This document shows, one piece after another, positions 55,734 to 64,000 of a DNA stretch of 64,000 bases. The notes beneath the pieces are model-generated. The model was not told where the DNA came from. It was given only the letters and a program-made list of their open reading frames with translations, and searched no databases. The DNA comes from Pseudomonas sp. TH41 (GTDB lineage Bacteria > Pseudomonadota > Gammaproteobacteria > Pseudomonadales > Pseudomonadaceae), in contig NZ_JAEKFH010000003.1 of NCBI RefSeq assembly GCF_016650695.1, positions 764,001 through 828,000 of the forward strand. Direction: 5' to 3'. Every line of letters starts with the position of its first letter. Within the stretch, counting starts at the first letter, position 1. The translations under genes were made by a program, and so were the position numbers.

Positions 55734-56004
55734 GGGAAGCCTTAGGTACAGTCGGAGCGGGGATGGTTTGCAGGTGGAAAACGCCGAAAAAGACAATTGT
55801 CAGGCGATCTAACCAAGGGTGAGCGCGACCTTTGAGGGTGCGATTGCAGAACAGCACCTCAAGAAGATGAAGGCCCGCTAACAGGCCGCCGGCCACATTG
55901 AGCAAAAAATGCAGCGGATGGACAAACGGGATGAGCAGATTGGCCAGCACCACCAGCCAGAACAGCAGGGTCAACAGCTTCCCCAGCCACCAAAACACCT
56001 TCAT
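55726..56004 (-). CDS. DUF1145 family membrane protein (YhhL-like)
   Basis: 92 residues, three hydrophobic helices: MKVFWWLGKLLTLLFWLVVL, FVHPLHFLLNVAGGLLAGLHLLEVLF and RLTIVFFGVFHLQ. This is the DUF1145/YhhL pattern. Its last 8 bases overlap the start of the collagen-like gene, so the two are probably one transcript. The C-terminal PAPTVPKASHA is not part of the family core. Confidence 0.85.
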   Translation of the reverse strand: MKVFWWLGKLLTLLFWLVVLANLLIPFVHPLHFLLNVAGGLLAGLHLLEVLFCNRTLKGRAHPWLDRLTIVFFGVFHLQTIPAPTVPKASHA

Positions 56005-56152
56005 ACGCTCCCCCGCAGAGAATTATTATTTGCAAGCACAGTAACGGCTTCCATGCGGGATAAGCCAGAGGGCGACGGAAAATTCTTCATGCGGACTGCC
56101 GAATGGCCGTCGGAGCACCAGCACTTGTGATCCGACGGCTCTATCACGCGGC

Positions 56153-56681
56153 TCAGCGATTGATGTGCAACTCTACGCGACGATTTTTCGCGAGCCCTTC
56201 TTCGGTTGCGTTATCGGCCACTGGCTGACTTCGCCCTTGCCTTCACGGGTGAGTTTGTTCGGTTACAGGCCCCGGCTGAGCACACTCAGGGTGATACGTC
56301 CGTCTGCACAGGTTCGGCGGGCACGCTGGCCGGGGCCGGGGCCATGGCCTGCGGCAACGGGCAACCATGATGTTCGACAGGCGTATTGGCGGGCGTATCG
56401 GGGCAGCGATCACGTCGGTCGAAAACACCATCGCCATCTTCATCGCCATCCTGGGCGTAACAGATCAAGCCGCCTGTCAAGATCCCGAGCGCTGCTCCGC
56501 CGGCCGCCCAACCGCCACTTTCGATCGCACCCAAACCTCCGCCAACCAGCCCGCCGATGACGCTGCAGATCGGCCAGGTACGTTGATTGAGGGGGGCAGT
56601 GCCATCGCTGTGAGTAGCGCAACCGGTCAACAGGCTGCCAAGCAGCAGAACCGGCATGACGGTCCGTGTGAGAACACTCAT
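56153..56681 (-). pseudogene. Decayed OmpA/TSP3-repeat lipoprotein
   Basis: The open part (56286-56681, MSVLTRTVMPVLLLGSLLTG start after AGGAG) has a lipobox, a glycine zipper and a calcium-type repeat DGDEDGDGVFDRRDRCPDTP as in its full-length neighbour, then stops. Downstream, in other frames, OmpA remnants remain: GRITLSVLSRGL, a TAA, PNKLTREGKG, and after another shift SQPVADNATEEGLAKNRRVE ending in LHINR. About 80 residues of the OmpA domain are deleted and at least two further lesions exist. A short lipoprotein may still be made. Confidence 0.85.
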
Positions 56682-56770
56682 GGTCAAAGCTCCTGTATTA
56701 CCGGCCGCTGCCGGTTACACAGGAGTAAAGACCCGCATCCGCGACTGCACAAGCCGCGGATGCGAGGGCG

Positions 56771-57466
56771 CTAGCGGTCGATTTTGATTTCAGTACGACG
56801 GTTCAACGCGCGGCCGTCAGCGGTTTTGTTATCGGCAACCGGCTGGCTTTCACCGGCACCGGTAACAGACACGAATTCGCTGCGGGGTACGCCTTGGGAA
56901 ATCAGGTACTCGACCACCGAGTGAGCGCGTTTATCCGACAGTTTCTGGTTGTAGGCATCACTGCCGACGCTGTCAGTATGGCCGGTCACTGTCAGTCGAG
57001 CCGTTGGGGCTTCCTGTTTCAGGCGAGTAGCGATCTTGTCGAGGACCTGTTTATCCGAAGCGGTGAGCGTAGCCTTGTCGAACTGGAAGTGAACATCGCG
57101 GATAACAATGACTTCTTCCTTGACCACCGCCGCCTCTTCGACCACTGGGACTGGCACAGGTGGAGGGCAACCGTCGGCATCGACTCTCACACCTCTAGGT
57201 GTATGCGGGCACTTGTCGCGACTGTCCGGTACGCCATCGCCGTCTTCGTCGCCATCACCGTGAACCCAGCAATAGGCCGCAGCCGTGCCGCCAACAAGCA
57301 GCGCGCCATACCCCGCCCATGATGAGCTTTCGGTCGCGCCGAGCCCTGCACCCACGACACCACCGACCGCCGCACAGGTCGGCCAGTCGGTTTTCTGCAA
57401 ACCTGCGCAACCAGTCAACACACTGGTTAGCAGAACCAAGGGTAATGCTGTCCGAACTATGCTCAT
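56771..57466 (-). CDS. OmpA-family lipoprotein with thrombospondin type-3 repeat
   Basis: 231 residues. Lipobox LTGC; a glycine zipper GGVVGAGLGATESSS...; acidic calcium-binding-like repeat GDGDEDGDGVPDSRDKCPHT; linker rich in Pro/Val; then a complete OmpA peptidoglycan domain with FQFDKATLTASDKQVLDKIA, VTGHTDSVGSDAYNQKLSDKRA and ALNRRTEIKIDR. CAGGAGA precedes the start. It links outer membrane and cell wall. The decayed copy follows 89 bases downstream, a tandem duplication. Confidence 0.94.
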   Translation of the reverse strand: MSIVRTALPLVLLTSVLTGCAGLQKTDWPTCAAVGGVVGAGLGATESSSWAGYGALLVGGTAAAYCWVHGDGDEDGDGVPDSRDKCPHTPRGVRVDADGCPPPVPVPVVEEAAVVKEEVIVIRDVHFQFDKATLTASDKQVLDKIATRLKQEAPTARLTVTGHTDSVGSDAYNQKLSDKRAHSVVEYLISQGVPRSEFVSVTGAGESQPVADNKTADGRALNRRTEIKIDR

Positions 57467-57657
57467 CTAGTTTTCTCCTGAGGGATCGGCTTAGAACCGA
57501 TTCTGGTAGTAAAGACCCGACCTTTAATCTCCGCCAGCGATAGGCCACTGCTGTTTTTTCCTGTGTTCAACGGCGTTCGGTGCTTTTTTGAGTCAAGACG
57601 CTCTAGGCCCGAACCTTTGAGCAGGCTAGTCTTGGCACCTCTGATTGAGGATCTTCG

Positions 57658-58155
57658 ATGATTGCAGGTATTTCTTCGCGTACCCCGCAGCAAGCGCTGG
57701 CCGCTTTGCTGGATCGTTACGCCCCCGCGCGTCTGTTGCTGATCGGCGCCAGCGAGTTCCCGGCACTGGAAGCGTTCAAGCTCGCGCACCCGGACAGCTG
57801 CGTTGCGCACGCGACGCCGGGCCCGTTGCCTGCCGAGTTGGCCGCACGCCGGTTTGACCTGGCGCTGGTTGTTGATTGCCTCGAACACTTGCCCAAACGC
57901 GACGGACTGAATTTGCTCGGAGGGATCCGCAACCTCAATGCCAGTCGCATCGCGGTGCTGGCGGACTTGCCGGCCAGCGGCTGGCAGGAAACCGATTTTT
58001 TCTCGCTGGCCCTGCAAGCCAGTGAGCGCTTCCAGCGCGATGATCAAGTGCTGACGCTGTTCACCTACGATCTACTTGACTACAAACAAGTGCCCGACTG
58101 GCTCAACGCTCGGTTTTGGGCCAATCCGGAAAACTTCGGGAAATATTGGTGGTAA
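57658..58155 (+). CDS. Conserved protein, DUF6231-like, methyltransferase-fold traits
   Basis: 165 residues. [18 protein letters not shown], then [28 protein letters not shown] resembles motifs I and IV/V of SAM-dependent methyltransferases, though the glycine loop is reduced to IGASE. I believe the family is named DUF6231 in Pseudomonas, from memory. GAGGATC precedes the start. The following YchJ-like gene starts 4 bases after the stop. Confidence 0.75.
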   Translation: MIAGISSRTPQQALAALLDRYAPARLLLIGASEFPALEAFKLAHPDSCVAHATPGPLPAELAARRFDLALVVDCLEHLPKRDGLNLLGGIRNLNASRIAVLADLPASGWQETDFFSLALQASERFQRDDQVLTLFTYDLLDYKQVPDWLNARFWANPENFGKYWW

Positions 58156-58159
58156 CGCA

Positions 58160-58636
58160 ATGAGTACATCCATTTGCCCTTGCGGCAGCGGCACCCTGCT
58201 CGACGCCTGCTGCGGTCATTACCATGAGGGCCATCCGGCCCCCTGCGCCGAAGCCTTGATGCGTTCGCGCTACAGCGCTTACGTGTTGGGCCTGATCGAC
58301 TATTTGGTGGCGACCACCCTGCCCGCACAACAGGCCGGCCTCGATCGTCAGTCCATCAGCGACTGGAGCGCGCAAAGCACCTGGCTGGGTCTTGAAGTGG
58401 AAAGCTCCGAGGTCTTTGGCGGACAGCCGGAACATGCGTTCGTCACCTTTACTGCGCGCTGGCATGACGGCAGTGGTGAACACAGCCATCGCGAGCGCTC
58501 CTCGTTTGTGCAGAACGCCGGCCATTGGTACTTCATTGACCCCACCGTGCCACTCAAGGCCGGGCGTAACGATGCATGCCCTTGCGCCAGCGGGCAGAAG
58601 TTCAAGAAGTGTTGCGCGGGGTATTTTGGCGCGTGA
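58160..58636 (+). CDS. YchJ-family SEC-C metal-binding protein
   Basis: 158 residues from [22 protein letters not shown] at 58160; the longer frame begins inside the upstream gene. Two zinc-type cysteine motifs, [13 protein letters not shown] at the start and [13 protein letters not shown] at the end, enclose an NTF2-like core with [20 protein letters not shown]. Function unknown. It is translationally close to the upstream gene (4-base gap). Confidence 0.92.
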   Translation: MSTSICPCGSGTLLDACCGHYHEGHPAPCAEALMRSRYSAYVLGLIDYLVATTLPAQQAGLDRQSISDWSAQSTWLGLEVESSEVFGGQPEHAFVTFTARWHDGSGEHSHRERSSFVQNAGHWYFIDPTVPLKAGRNDACPCASGQKFKKCCAGYFGA

Positions 58637-58645
58637 GATGACGCC

Positions 58646-58723
58646 AAAAGATCGCAGCCTTCGGCAGCTCCTAGATAGGAATGGCGTACACCCTGTAGGA
58701 GCTGCCGAAGGCTGCGATCTTTT
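58646..58723. repeat. REP-like inverted pair, class I
   Basis: Arms AAAAGATCGCAGCCTTCGGC and reverse complement; one arm has CTCCTAGAT in place of CTCCTACAT. Confidence 0.9.
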
Positions 58724-58758
58724 AGGGCTAGACTGGGTCTCAAGGGAGAAACATCACC

Positions 58759-59253
58759 ATGACCAGTCAACGGCACGCCTTACACCTCCTCACCCTGCTC
58801 CTGCTTCTGGGTCTCAGCGGTTGTGCGTCCTGGTTCGGCGACGATGAGCCGGAACCCCAAGTGCACCTGGTCAAGGTCGAAGTGGTGCGGGCCAAACTGC
58901 TGGAGCAAAAATTCCTGCTGCACTTTCGTATCGACAATCCCAACGACAGCGATCTGACCGTGCGAAGCCTGGAGTATCGTATTCACTTGGGCGACCTGCT
59001 ACTGACCGAAGGCGAGCACGAGCATTGGTTTACAGTGGGCCCCAAGCGCAGCGCCTATTTCAAAGTGCCGATCCGCACCAACTTGTGGCCGAAGATCCGG
59101 GACGTGGTGAAACTGCTGAAAAAACCCGATCAGCCCATTCCCTATCGTTTGGAAGGTGAACTGGAAACCGGTTTATTCATCGCGCACTACGTGCACCTGG
59201 CGCGTAATGGCGTGATAATCCCCGCCGATTTAATTCCGGAGCAACACCGATGA
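58759..59253 (+). CDS. LEA type 2 family lipoprotein
   Basis: 164 residues. Signal peptide [18 protein letters not shown] with lipobox LSGC. The body [44 protein letters not shown] is the water-stress/LEA-2 beta-sandwich motif with the characteristic NPN. Likely attached to a membrane facing the periplasm. GGGAG precedes the start, and the stop overlaps the next gene by four bases. Confidence 0.9.
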   Translation: MTSQRHALHLLTLLLLLGLSGCASWFGDDEPEPQVHLVKVEVVRAKLLEQKFLLHFRIDNPNDSDLTVRSLEYRIHLGDLLLTEGEHEHWFTVGPKRSAYFKVPIRTNLWPKIRDVVKLLKKPDQPIPYRLEGELETGLFIAHYVHLARNGVIIPADLIPEQHR

Positions 59254-59459
59254 CTCAGCAACCCCATGTCCATGGCCCTGACTGCGCCCACGATCATGAC
59301 CATCACGACCACCATGATCACGACCACGGCCATGTCCACGGCCCGAACTGCGGCCACGCTCACCAGGAACCGGTGCGCAACGCCCTGAAAGACGTTGGCC
59401 GTAACGACCCTTGCCCATGCGGCAACGGCAAGAAATTCAAGAAGTGCCACGGCGCTTGA
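59250..59459 (+). CDS. Small His-rich SEC-C zinc-binding protein
   Basis: 69 residues. N-terminal half is a histidine/aspartate tract ([20 protein letters not shown] and another [11 protein letters not shown]), C-terminal half a SEC-C zinc module [20 protein letters not shown]. The tract could store or sense Zn or Ni. ATGA overlap with the LEA-2 lipoprotein gene makes them one translation unit. No metal-regulator site is visible upstream. Confidence 0.88.
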   Translation: MTQQPHVHGPDCAHDHDHHDHHDHDHGHVHGPNCGHAHQEPVRNALKDVGRNDPCPCGNGKKFKKCHGA

Positions 59460-59496
59460 GGCTTAGGAAGAATTTCTTCTTCGCCTGTTGAATTGC

Positions 59497-59571
59497 CTTC
59501 GCGAGCAAGCCCGCTCCCACAGGGTTTATGTCGATCACAAAACCAATGTGGGAGCGGGCTTGCTCGCGAAG
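59497..59571. repeat. REP-like inverted pair, class II
   Basis: Arms CCTTCGCGAGCAAGCCCGCT and reverse complement between convergent genes. Confidence 0.9.
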
Positions 59572-59589
59572 ACGGACTGATAGTCACCA

Positions 59590-60141
59590 TCAGGTCAGGA
59601 ACTGCGCAGTACTCGCCACAGTCGCATATTCCCCCTGCAAATTCCCCAACGACATCGCATGCACTTCCTCGGCTGAATGCGGGTTGCCGAAATAGTCGGC
59701 CTTGTCGAACGTAAAGCACGCATCCTCCGCCACCCACGCCTCAAACCCCAGATTACCGGCGGTTCGCGCCGTGGACTCCACCGAGTTGTGGGTCGCCACA
59801 CCGACGATGACCAACTGATCGATCCCCGCCTCTCGCAACCTCGCCTCCAGCCCAGTCGCACAAAACGCATCCGGCACCTGTTTCTGGATCAACTGCTCGC
59901 CGGCCAATGGCTGGAATCGCTCCTGAAACTCAACCCCCGATTGCTGCGGCCAGAACACTGAATCAGGTGAGCGGGACAGGTGCTGCACATGAATCACTGG
60001 CCGCCGGGTCAGGCGCCAATGCCCAAGCAATTCGAGGATACGCTCCTCGGCCTGGGGATTATTTCGCCGACCGAGTTTGGGGTGCAGGATGCCTTTCTGT
60101 TGGTCGATGATGATCAGCGCTGCGTTTGTCTTAAGCTCCAT
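59590..60141 (-). CDS. Isochorismatase-like cysteine hydrolase family protein
   Basis: 183 residues from MELKTNAALIIIDQQKGILH at 60141. The catalytic Asp is in LIIIDQQKG, the Lys in QKQVPDAFCATGLE, and the cis-peptide/nucleophile loop reads VGVATHNSVESTART, where family hydrolases usually have Cys at the Ser before VESTAR. So the gene keeps Asp and Lys but has Ser for the nucleophile, as far as my alignment by eye goes. Substrate unknown. Confidence 0.88.
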   Translation of the reverse strand: MELKTNAALIIIDQQKGILHPKLGRRNNPQAEERILELLGHWRLTRRPVIHVQHLSRSPDSVFWPQQSGVEFQERFQPLAGEQLIQKQVPDAFCATGLEARLREAGIDQLVIVGVATHNSVESTARTAGNLGFEAWVAEDACFTFDKADYFGNPHSAEEVHAMSLGNLQGEYATVASTAQFLT

Positions 60142-60309
60142 GCCGACTTTTCCCATGCAGGGTCATTGAATTTCCTGTACTTCAGCATCACCTCCTCTTA
60201 CCGGCAAGCCATCAAACGCAAAAGAAATAACCCCGCCGCCGCTTGCGCGCCCCCGTCCTGCTCACTAACGTAGCGCCTTTACTGACGCTACCCCCGCAGG
60301 AGCTTTGCC

Positions 60310-62760
60310 ATGGCCTCGCCAGCCCTTACACATTTTCTTCCCCGGTTCGGCGTTGCCGCAGCAGTGGCCGGTGTTTTGAGCCTGACCGGTTGTCAGACCT
60401 GGAACACCCAGGACACCCTCCCGCCGACCACCGGCGTGCAGCCGCTCAAGGGGCTGGCGCAGAACGTTTCGGTGCGCCGTAATGCCATGGGCATGCCGCT
60501 GATCGAAAGCAACAGCTTCCATGACGCCTTGTTCGCCCTCGGCTACGTCCACGCCAGCGACCGCATCACGCAAATGGTCACCTTGCGCCTGTTGGCCCAG
60601 GGCCGTTTGGCGGAGATGTCCGGTTCGGACTTGCTCGATGCCGACCGCTACATGCGTGCAGTCAACCTGAAGAAAAGCGCCAGCGAGCTGTACAAGGCGT
60701 CGTCACCGCGCCTCAAACGTTTCTTCGAAGTCTATGCGCGCGGGGTCAACGCCTACCTGTTCCGCTACCGCGACAAGTTGCCAGCGGACCTCGCGGCCAC
60801 TGGCTACAAGCCTGAATATTGGCAGCCAGAAGATTCGGCGCTGATTTTCTGCCTGCTGAACTTCAGCCAATCGGCCAACCTGCCGGAGGAAATCTCGTCG
60901 CTGGTGCTGGCCCAGACCGTCACCACCGACAAACTGGCGTGGCTGACGCCGTCCGCGCCTGACGAAAAACTGCCACTGGCTGAAAGCGAAAAACTTCAGG
61001 GCCTCAAGCTCAATGGGCAAATTCCGGGGCTGGCCGAGCTCAGCAAAGCCACCCGTCAACTGTCTGATCTGAACCTGCTGGGCGCCACGTCATCGAATAA
61101 TTGGGCCATCGCCCCGCAACGCAGTCGCAGCGGCAAAAGCCTGTTGGCCAGCGATAGCCATGGTCCCCTGGGCGTGCCGTCGTTGTTCAGTTATGTGCAG
61201 ATTCGTGCACCGAAGTACCAGGCCTCTGGCGTGACCATCGCCGGGCTGCCGATGGTGCTCGGTGGATTCAACGGCAAAGTGGCGTGGAGCATGACCGCGG
61301 TCATGGGCGACAACCAGGACGTGTTCCTGGAAAAAATCAAACGTCAGGGCAACGGACTGTCCTACGAGGTCGGCGGCAAATGGCAGCCGGTCGTCGTTCG
61401 CAACGAAACCTACTTCGTCAAAGGCCAGCGGCCGATTCGCGAAGCGGTGTACGAAACCCGCCACGGGCCAATGCTCAATAGCGCCCAAGGCACCGAGCTG
61501 GGTAATGGCTTTGGCCTGGCCCTGCAGACGCCGAGCTTCACCGACGACAAGACCCTTGACGCGTTTTTCGACCTGTCCCGGGCGCAGAACGTCGAGAAAG
61601 CATCGGACGCCAGCCGTGAAATCCGCGCCATCGCGCTGAATCTGGTGTTTGCCGACGCCAGCAACATCGGGTGGCAGGTCACCGGTCGTTACCCGAACCG
61701 TCGCGAAGGTGAAGGCCTGCTGCCATCGCCGGGCTGGGAAGGTCGTTACGATTGGGACGGTTACGCCGACCCGATGCTCCACCCCTACGACCAGGACCCG
61801 GCACAAGGCTGGCTCGGTACCGCCAACCAACGGGTCATTCCCCATGGCTATGGCATGCAACTTTCCAATTCATGGTCGACGCCGGAACGTGGCGAACGCT
61901 TGGCCGAACTGGCTGGCGCGGGCAAACACGACACGCGCAGCCTGATCAACATGCAATACGACCAGACCACGACCTTCGCCGCCAAACTAAAGAAAATGTT
62001 TGAAGCACCGGGCATGTCCCAACCGCTCAAACAGGCCATCGAAGCCTTGCCCGTCGCTGATCGTGGCAAGGCTCATGAGGCATTGGCACGCTTGATGGCG
62101 TTCGATGGCAAGCTCAGCGCGACCTCCTCCGACGCAGCGATCTATGAGCTGTTCTTGCAGGAAAGCACCAAGCAGATCTTCCTCGACGAACTGGGTCCGG
62201 AAAGCAGCCAGGCGTGGAAAGCGTTTGTCGCCAACGGCAATTTGTCCTACGCAGCGCAGGCCGATCACCTGCTGGGGCGCGAGGACAGTCCGTTCTGGGA
62301 TGACACCCGCACGCCACAGAAAGAAGATAAACCGACGATCCTTGCTCGCAGCCTCGCGGCGGCAATCACCGCGGGCGACAGCCAGTTAGGCGGCGATCAC
62401 AAAGCCTGGCAGTGGGGCAAACTGCACCGCTACGAATGGAAGAATGCCAGCGGCCAGACCGTGCGCGGTCCATTGGCGGCGGGCGGCGATCACACTACCC
62501 TGAACACCGCGGCATTCGCCTGGGGCCAGGACTTCAACACCACGCTGGCACCGGGCATGCGCTTTATTGTCGATTTCGGCCAGGCCGAACCGTTGATGGG
62601 GCAGAACGGCACTGGGCAATCCGGCAACCCGGCCAGTCCGAACTACCTCGACAGCATCGATCCATGGCTCAAGGGCCAGTACCTGAGCTTGCCCATGCAG
62701 CCGCAGAACTTTGACAAGGTTTACGGGAACAAACGGTTGACCCTGACACCTGGGAAGTAG
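60310..62760 (+). CDS. Penicillin-acylase family N-terminal nucleophile hydrolase, HacB-like
   Basis: 816 residues. Lipobox LTGC with Cys28 in the start [20 protein letters not shown]..., so a lipoprotein or exported. It is made as one chain and cut before Ser262 in [13 protein letters not shown], the N-terminal nucleophile, leaving an alpha chain ([20 protein letters not shown]) and a beta chain with the oxyanion Asn region. The layout and sequence recall HacB of P. aeruginosa, an acyl-homoserine lactone acylase. AHL is inferred, not shown. AGGAG precedes the start. Confidence 0.9.
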   Translation: MASPALTHFLPRFGVAAAVAGVLSLTGCQTWNTQDTLPPTTGVQPLKGLAQNVSVRRNAMGMPLIESNSFHDALFALGYVHASDRITQMVTLRLLAQGRLAEMSGSDLLDADRYMRAVNLKKSASELYKASSPRLKRFFEVYARGVNAYLFRYRDKLPADLAATGYKPEYWQPEDSALIFCLLNFSQSANLPEEISSLVLAQTVTTDKLAWLTPSAPDEKLPLAESEKLQGLKLNGQIPGLAELSKATRQLSDLNLLGATSSNNWAIAPQRSRSGKSLLASDSHGPLGVPSLFSYVQIRAPKYQASGVTIAGLPMVLGGFNGKVAWSMTAVMGDNQDVFLEKIKRQGNGLSYEVGGKWQPVVVRNETYFVKGQRPIREAVYETRHGPMLNSAQGTELGNGFGLALQTPSFTDDKTLDAFFDLSRAQNVEKASDASREIRAIALNLVFADASNIGWQVTGRYPNRREGEGLLPSPGWEGRYDWDGYADPMLHPYDQDPAQGWLGTANQRVIPHGYGMQLSNSWSTPERGERLAELAGAGKHDTRSLINMQYDQTTTFAAKLKKMFEAPGMSQPLKQAIEALPVADRGKAHEALARLMAFDGKLSATSSDAAIYELFLQESTKQIFLDELGPESSQAWKAFVANGNLSYAAQADHLLGREDSPFWDDTRTPQKEDKPTILARSLAAAITAGDSQLGGDHKAWQWGKLHRYEWKNASGQTVRGPLAAGGDHTTLNTAAFAWGQDFNTTLAPGMRFIVDFGQAEPLMGQNGTGQSGNPASPNYLDSIDPWLKGQYLSLPMQPQNFDKVYGNKRLTLTPGK

Positions 62761-62778
62761 GTTCGCCACCGGCCAACT

Positions 62779-62867
62779 GTGAGAGCGAGCCTGCTCGCGA
62801 AGGAGGTGTGTCAGTTAGCGATGATATTGACTGACACACTGCCTTCGCGAGCAGGCTCGCTCCCACA
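62779..62867. repeat. REP-like inverted pair, class II
   Basis: Arms TGTGAGAGCGAGCCTGCTCG and reverse complement, first of two pairs in the 500-base gap 62761-63259. Confidence 0.88.
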
Positions 62868-62958
62868 TTGGAATGTGGTTTCCCCTGCACATCTCGACCC
62901 ATTCTGGTGCGCAGCGATTACACCGTCACCGTCCGGGACGGGTGGACTCGATTCCCTT

Positions 62959-63045
62959 TGTGGGAGCGAGCCTGCTCGCGAAAGCGGTCTGTCAGAAGCA
63001 TTGATATCGACCGACACGCCCGCTTCGCGAACAGGCTCGCTCCCA
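62959..63045. repeat. REP-like inverted pair, class II
   Basis: Arms TGTGGGAGCGAGCCTGCTCG and a slightly degraded reverse complement (TTCGCGAACAGGCTCGCTCC). The remaining 63046-63259 is AT-richer and should hold the binding-protein promoter; I can name no site in it. Confidence 0.88.
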
Positions 63046-63259
63046 TCTTGGTTTGCGACACCACGAACCAAGTTGGTGCAGCTATTTTTTAGTGCCCATT
63101 TTCGTGCACAATTCCGGCTCTGCCACTTCTCGTATCACCTTTTAAAACGCTTGTTCGGGACTCTGGTTCGGAAATTGCTACTTTCATTAGGTCTTACGCT
63201 TTCCAGTAACAATAATTCTGCGCCACAAGCGCTCATATTGGTTCTTAGGGATTTGAATA

Positions 63260-64000
63260 ATGAAAAAAGCATTGCTGACCCTTTCCGCACTGGCGTTGTG
63301 CATGGCTGCCGGCTCCGCCATGGCAAAGGAATACAAAGAACTGCGTTTTGGTGTTGACCCTTCCTACGCTCCGTTCGAGTCGAAAGCGGCCGACGGTAGC
63401 CTGGTGGGCTTCGACATCGATCTGGGGAACGCGATCTGCGCCGAGCTGAAGGTCAAGTGCAAATGGGTCGAAAGCGATTTCGACGGCATGATTCCGGGCC
63501 TGAAGGCCAACAAATTCGACGGTGTGATCTCTTCGATGACCGTTACCCAGGCCCGCGAAAAAGTCATCGACTTCTCCAGTGAGCTGTTCTCCGGCCCGAC
63601 GTCTTTTGTGTCCAAGAAGGGCTCCGGCATTACCGCAGATACCGCTTCGCTGAAGGGTAAAAAGGTCGGCTACGAGCAAGGCACCATCCAGGAAGCCTAC
63701 GCCAAAGCCGTGCTGGACAAGGCTGGCGTGACCACTCAGGCCTACGCCAACCAGGACCAGGTCTATGCTGACCTGACGTCCGGTCGTCTGGACGCGTCGA
63801 TTCAGGACATGCTGCAAGCCGAACTGGGCTTTTTGAAGTCGCCACAAGGCGCCGAATACGAAGTCAGCAAGCCAGTGGATGATCCACTGCTGCCAGCCAA
63901 AACGGCTGTCGGTATCTCGAAAGGTAACAAAGACCTCAAGGCACTTCTTGATAAAGGTATCAAAGCGTTACACGACGATGGCACCTACGCCACCATTCAG
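63260..64000 (+). CDS. Basic amino acid ABC transporter binding protein (AotJ/HisJ type), 3' end missing
   Basis: 247 residues are visible; the gene runs off the window. Signal peptide MKKALLTLSALALCMAAGSA ends in AMA, then KEYKELRFGVDPSYAPFESK opens the mature protein. FDIDLGNAICAELKVKCKWVESDFDGMIPGL and VISSMTVTQAREKVIDFS are typical of the lysine/arginine/ornithine/histidine-binding group. In Pseudomonas this gene begins the aotJQMP arginine/ornithine operon, which is inferred here because the following genes are not visible. AGGG precedes the start. Confidence 0.92.
   Translation, partial: MKKALLTLSALALCMAAGSAMAKEYKELRFGVDPSYAPFESKAADGSLVGFDIDLGNAICAELKVKCKWVESDFDGMIPGLKANKFDGVISSMTVTQAREKVIDFSSELFSGPTSFVSKKGSGITADTASLKGKKVGYEQGTIQEAYAKAVLDKAGVTTQAYANQDQVYADLTSGRLDASIQDMLQAELGFLKSPQGAEYEVSKPVDDPLLPAKTAVGISKGNKDLKALLDKGIKALHDDGTYATIQ

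Noticed and set aside
57463..58047. A 194-codon minus-strand frame next to the OmpA lipoprotein
   Set aside because: It is antisense to the DUF6231-like gene, which has a ribosome-binding site and coherent protein features.
2194..63045. CRISPR array from the repeated palindromes
   Set aside because: Repeats are scattered single inverted pairs between genes, without regular spacers or cas genes.

Overview
The window reads as chromosome of a fluorescent-group Pseudomonas. The evidence is the gene content (braC-braDEFG transport operon, protocatechuate pca cluster, RapA, CcoM, EmhC/TtgC-type RND pump), the high GC with few real overlaps, and 18 copies of two families of inverted-pair REP-like elements placed almost only between genes. 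No tRNA, rRNA, CRISPR array or prophage is visible. The one clear mobile element is an intact IS3-family insertion sequence; a colicin-E3-type toxin/immunity pair is the clearest accessory island.

Layout. 1-2129: end of an RND drug efflux operon (inner pump, outer-membrane channel). 2521-14822: the complete protocatechuate branch of the beta-ketoadipate pathway. All eleven genes (pcaR, pcaK, pcaIJ, pcaF, pcaHG, pcaT, pcaB, pcaD, pcaC) lie on the minus strand with PcaR-like boxes in front of pcaR, pcaK and pcaI, and an OprD-type porin faces them. Protocatechuate enters by porin/PcaK, is cleaved by PcaHG, and passes PcaB, PcaC, PcaD, PcaIJ and PcaF to succinyl-CoA and acetyl-CoA. 14.9-17.4 kb: small ORFs and a PiT phosphate transporter. 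17459-18769: the IS element, dropped between the transporter and its terminator. 19.0-25.3 kb: three small conserved genes including ccoM with an ANR-type box, rapA, an MFS transporter and a Cys-cluster protein.

25.4-31.5 kb: a membrane c-di-GMP enzyme (MHYT-GGDEF-EAL) whose end overlaps a convergent dehydrogenase gene, and a large stand-alone tubulin/FtsZ-like protein, the most unusual coding gene here. 31.7-36.8 kb: the branched-chain amino acid ABC transporter with a Leu-containing leader ORF overlapping braC. 37-43.8 kb: LysR/SDR pair, lipoprotein, FAD protein, PLP enzyme, NhaA. 43.9-45.5 kb: pyocin-like rRNase toxin and its immunity gene.

45.5-63 kb: envelope and housekeeping genes (SlyB-like lipoprotein, pdxH, OmpA lipoproteins, esterase, agarase-like glycosidase, DinG-type helicase, collagen-like exported protein, tandem OmpA/TSP3 lipoproteins of which one is decayed, SEC-C proteins, LEA-2 lipoprotein, isochorismatase-like hydrolase, a HacB-type acylase). 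The window ends inside a basic amino acid binding-protein gene of AotJ/HisJ type. Start codons were moved from the longest ORF wherever a ribosome-binding site and family N-terminus argued for it. All family assignments are from recognition of sequence motifs, not from database searches.
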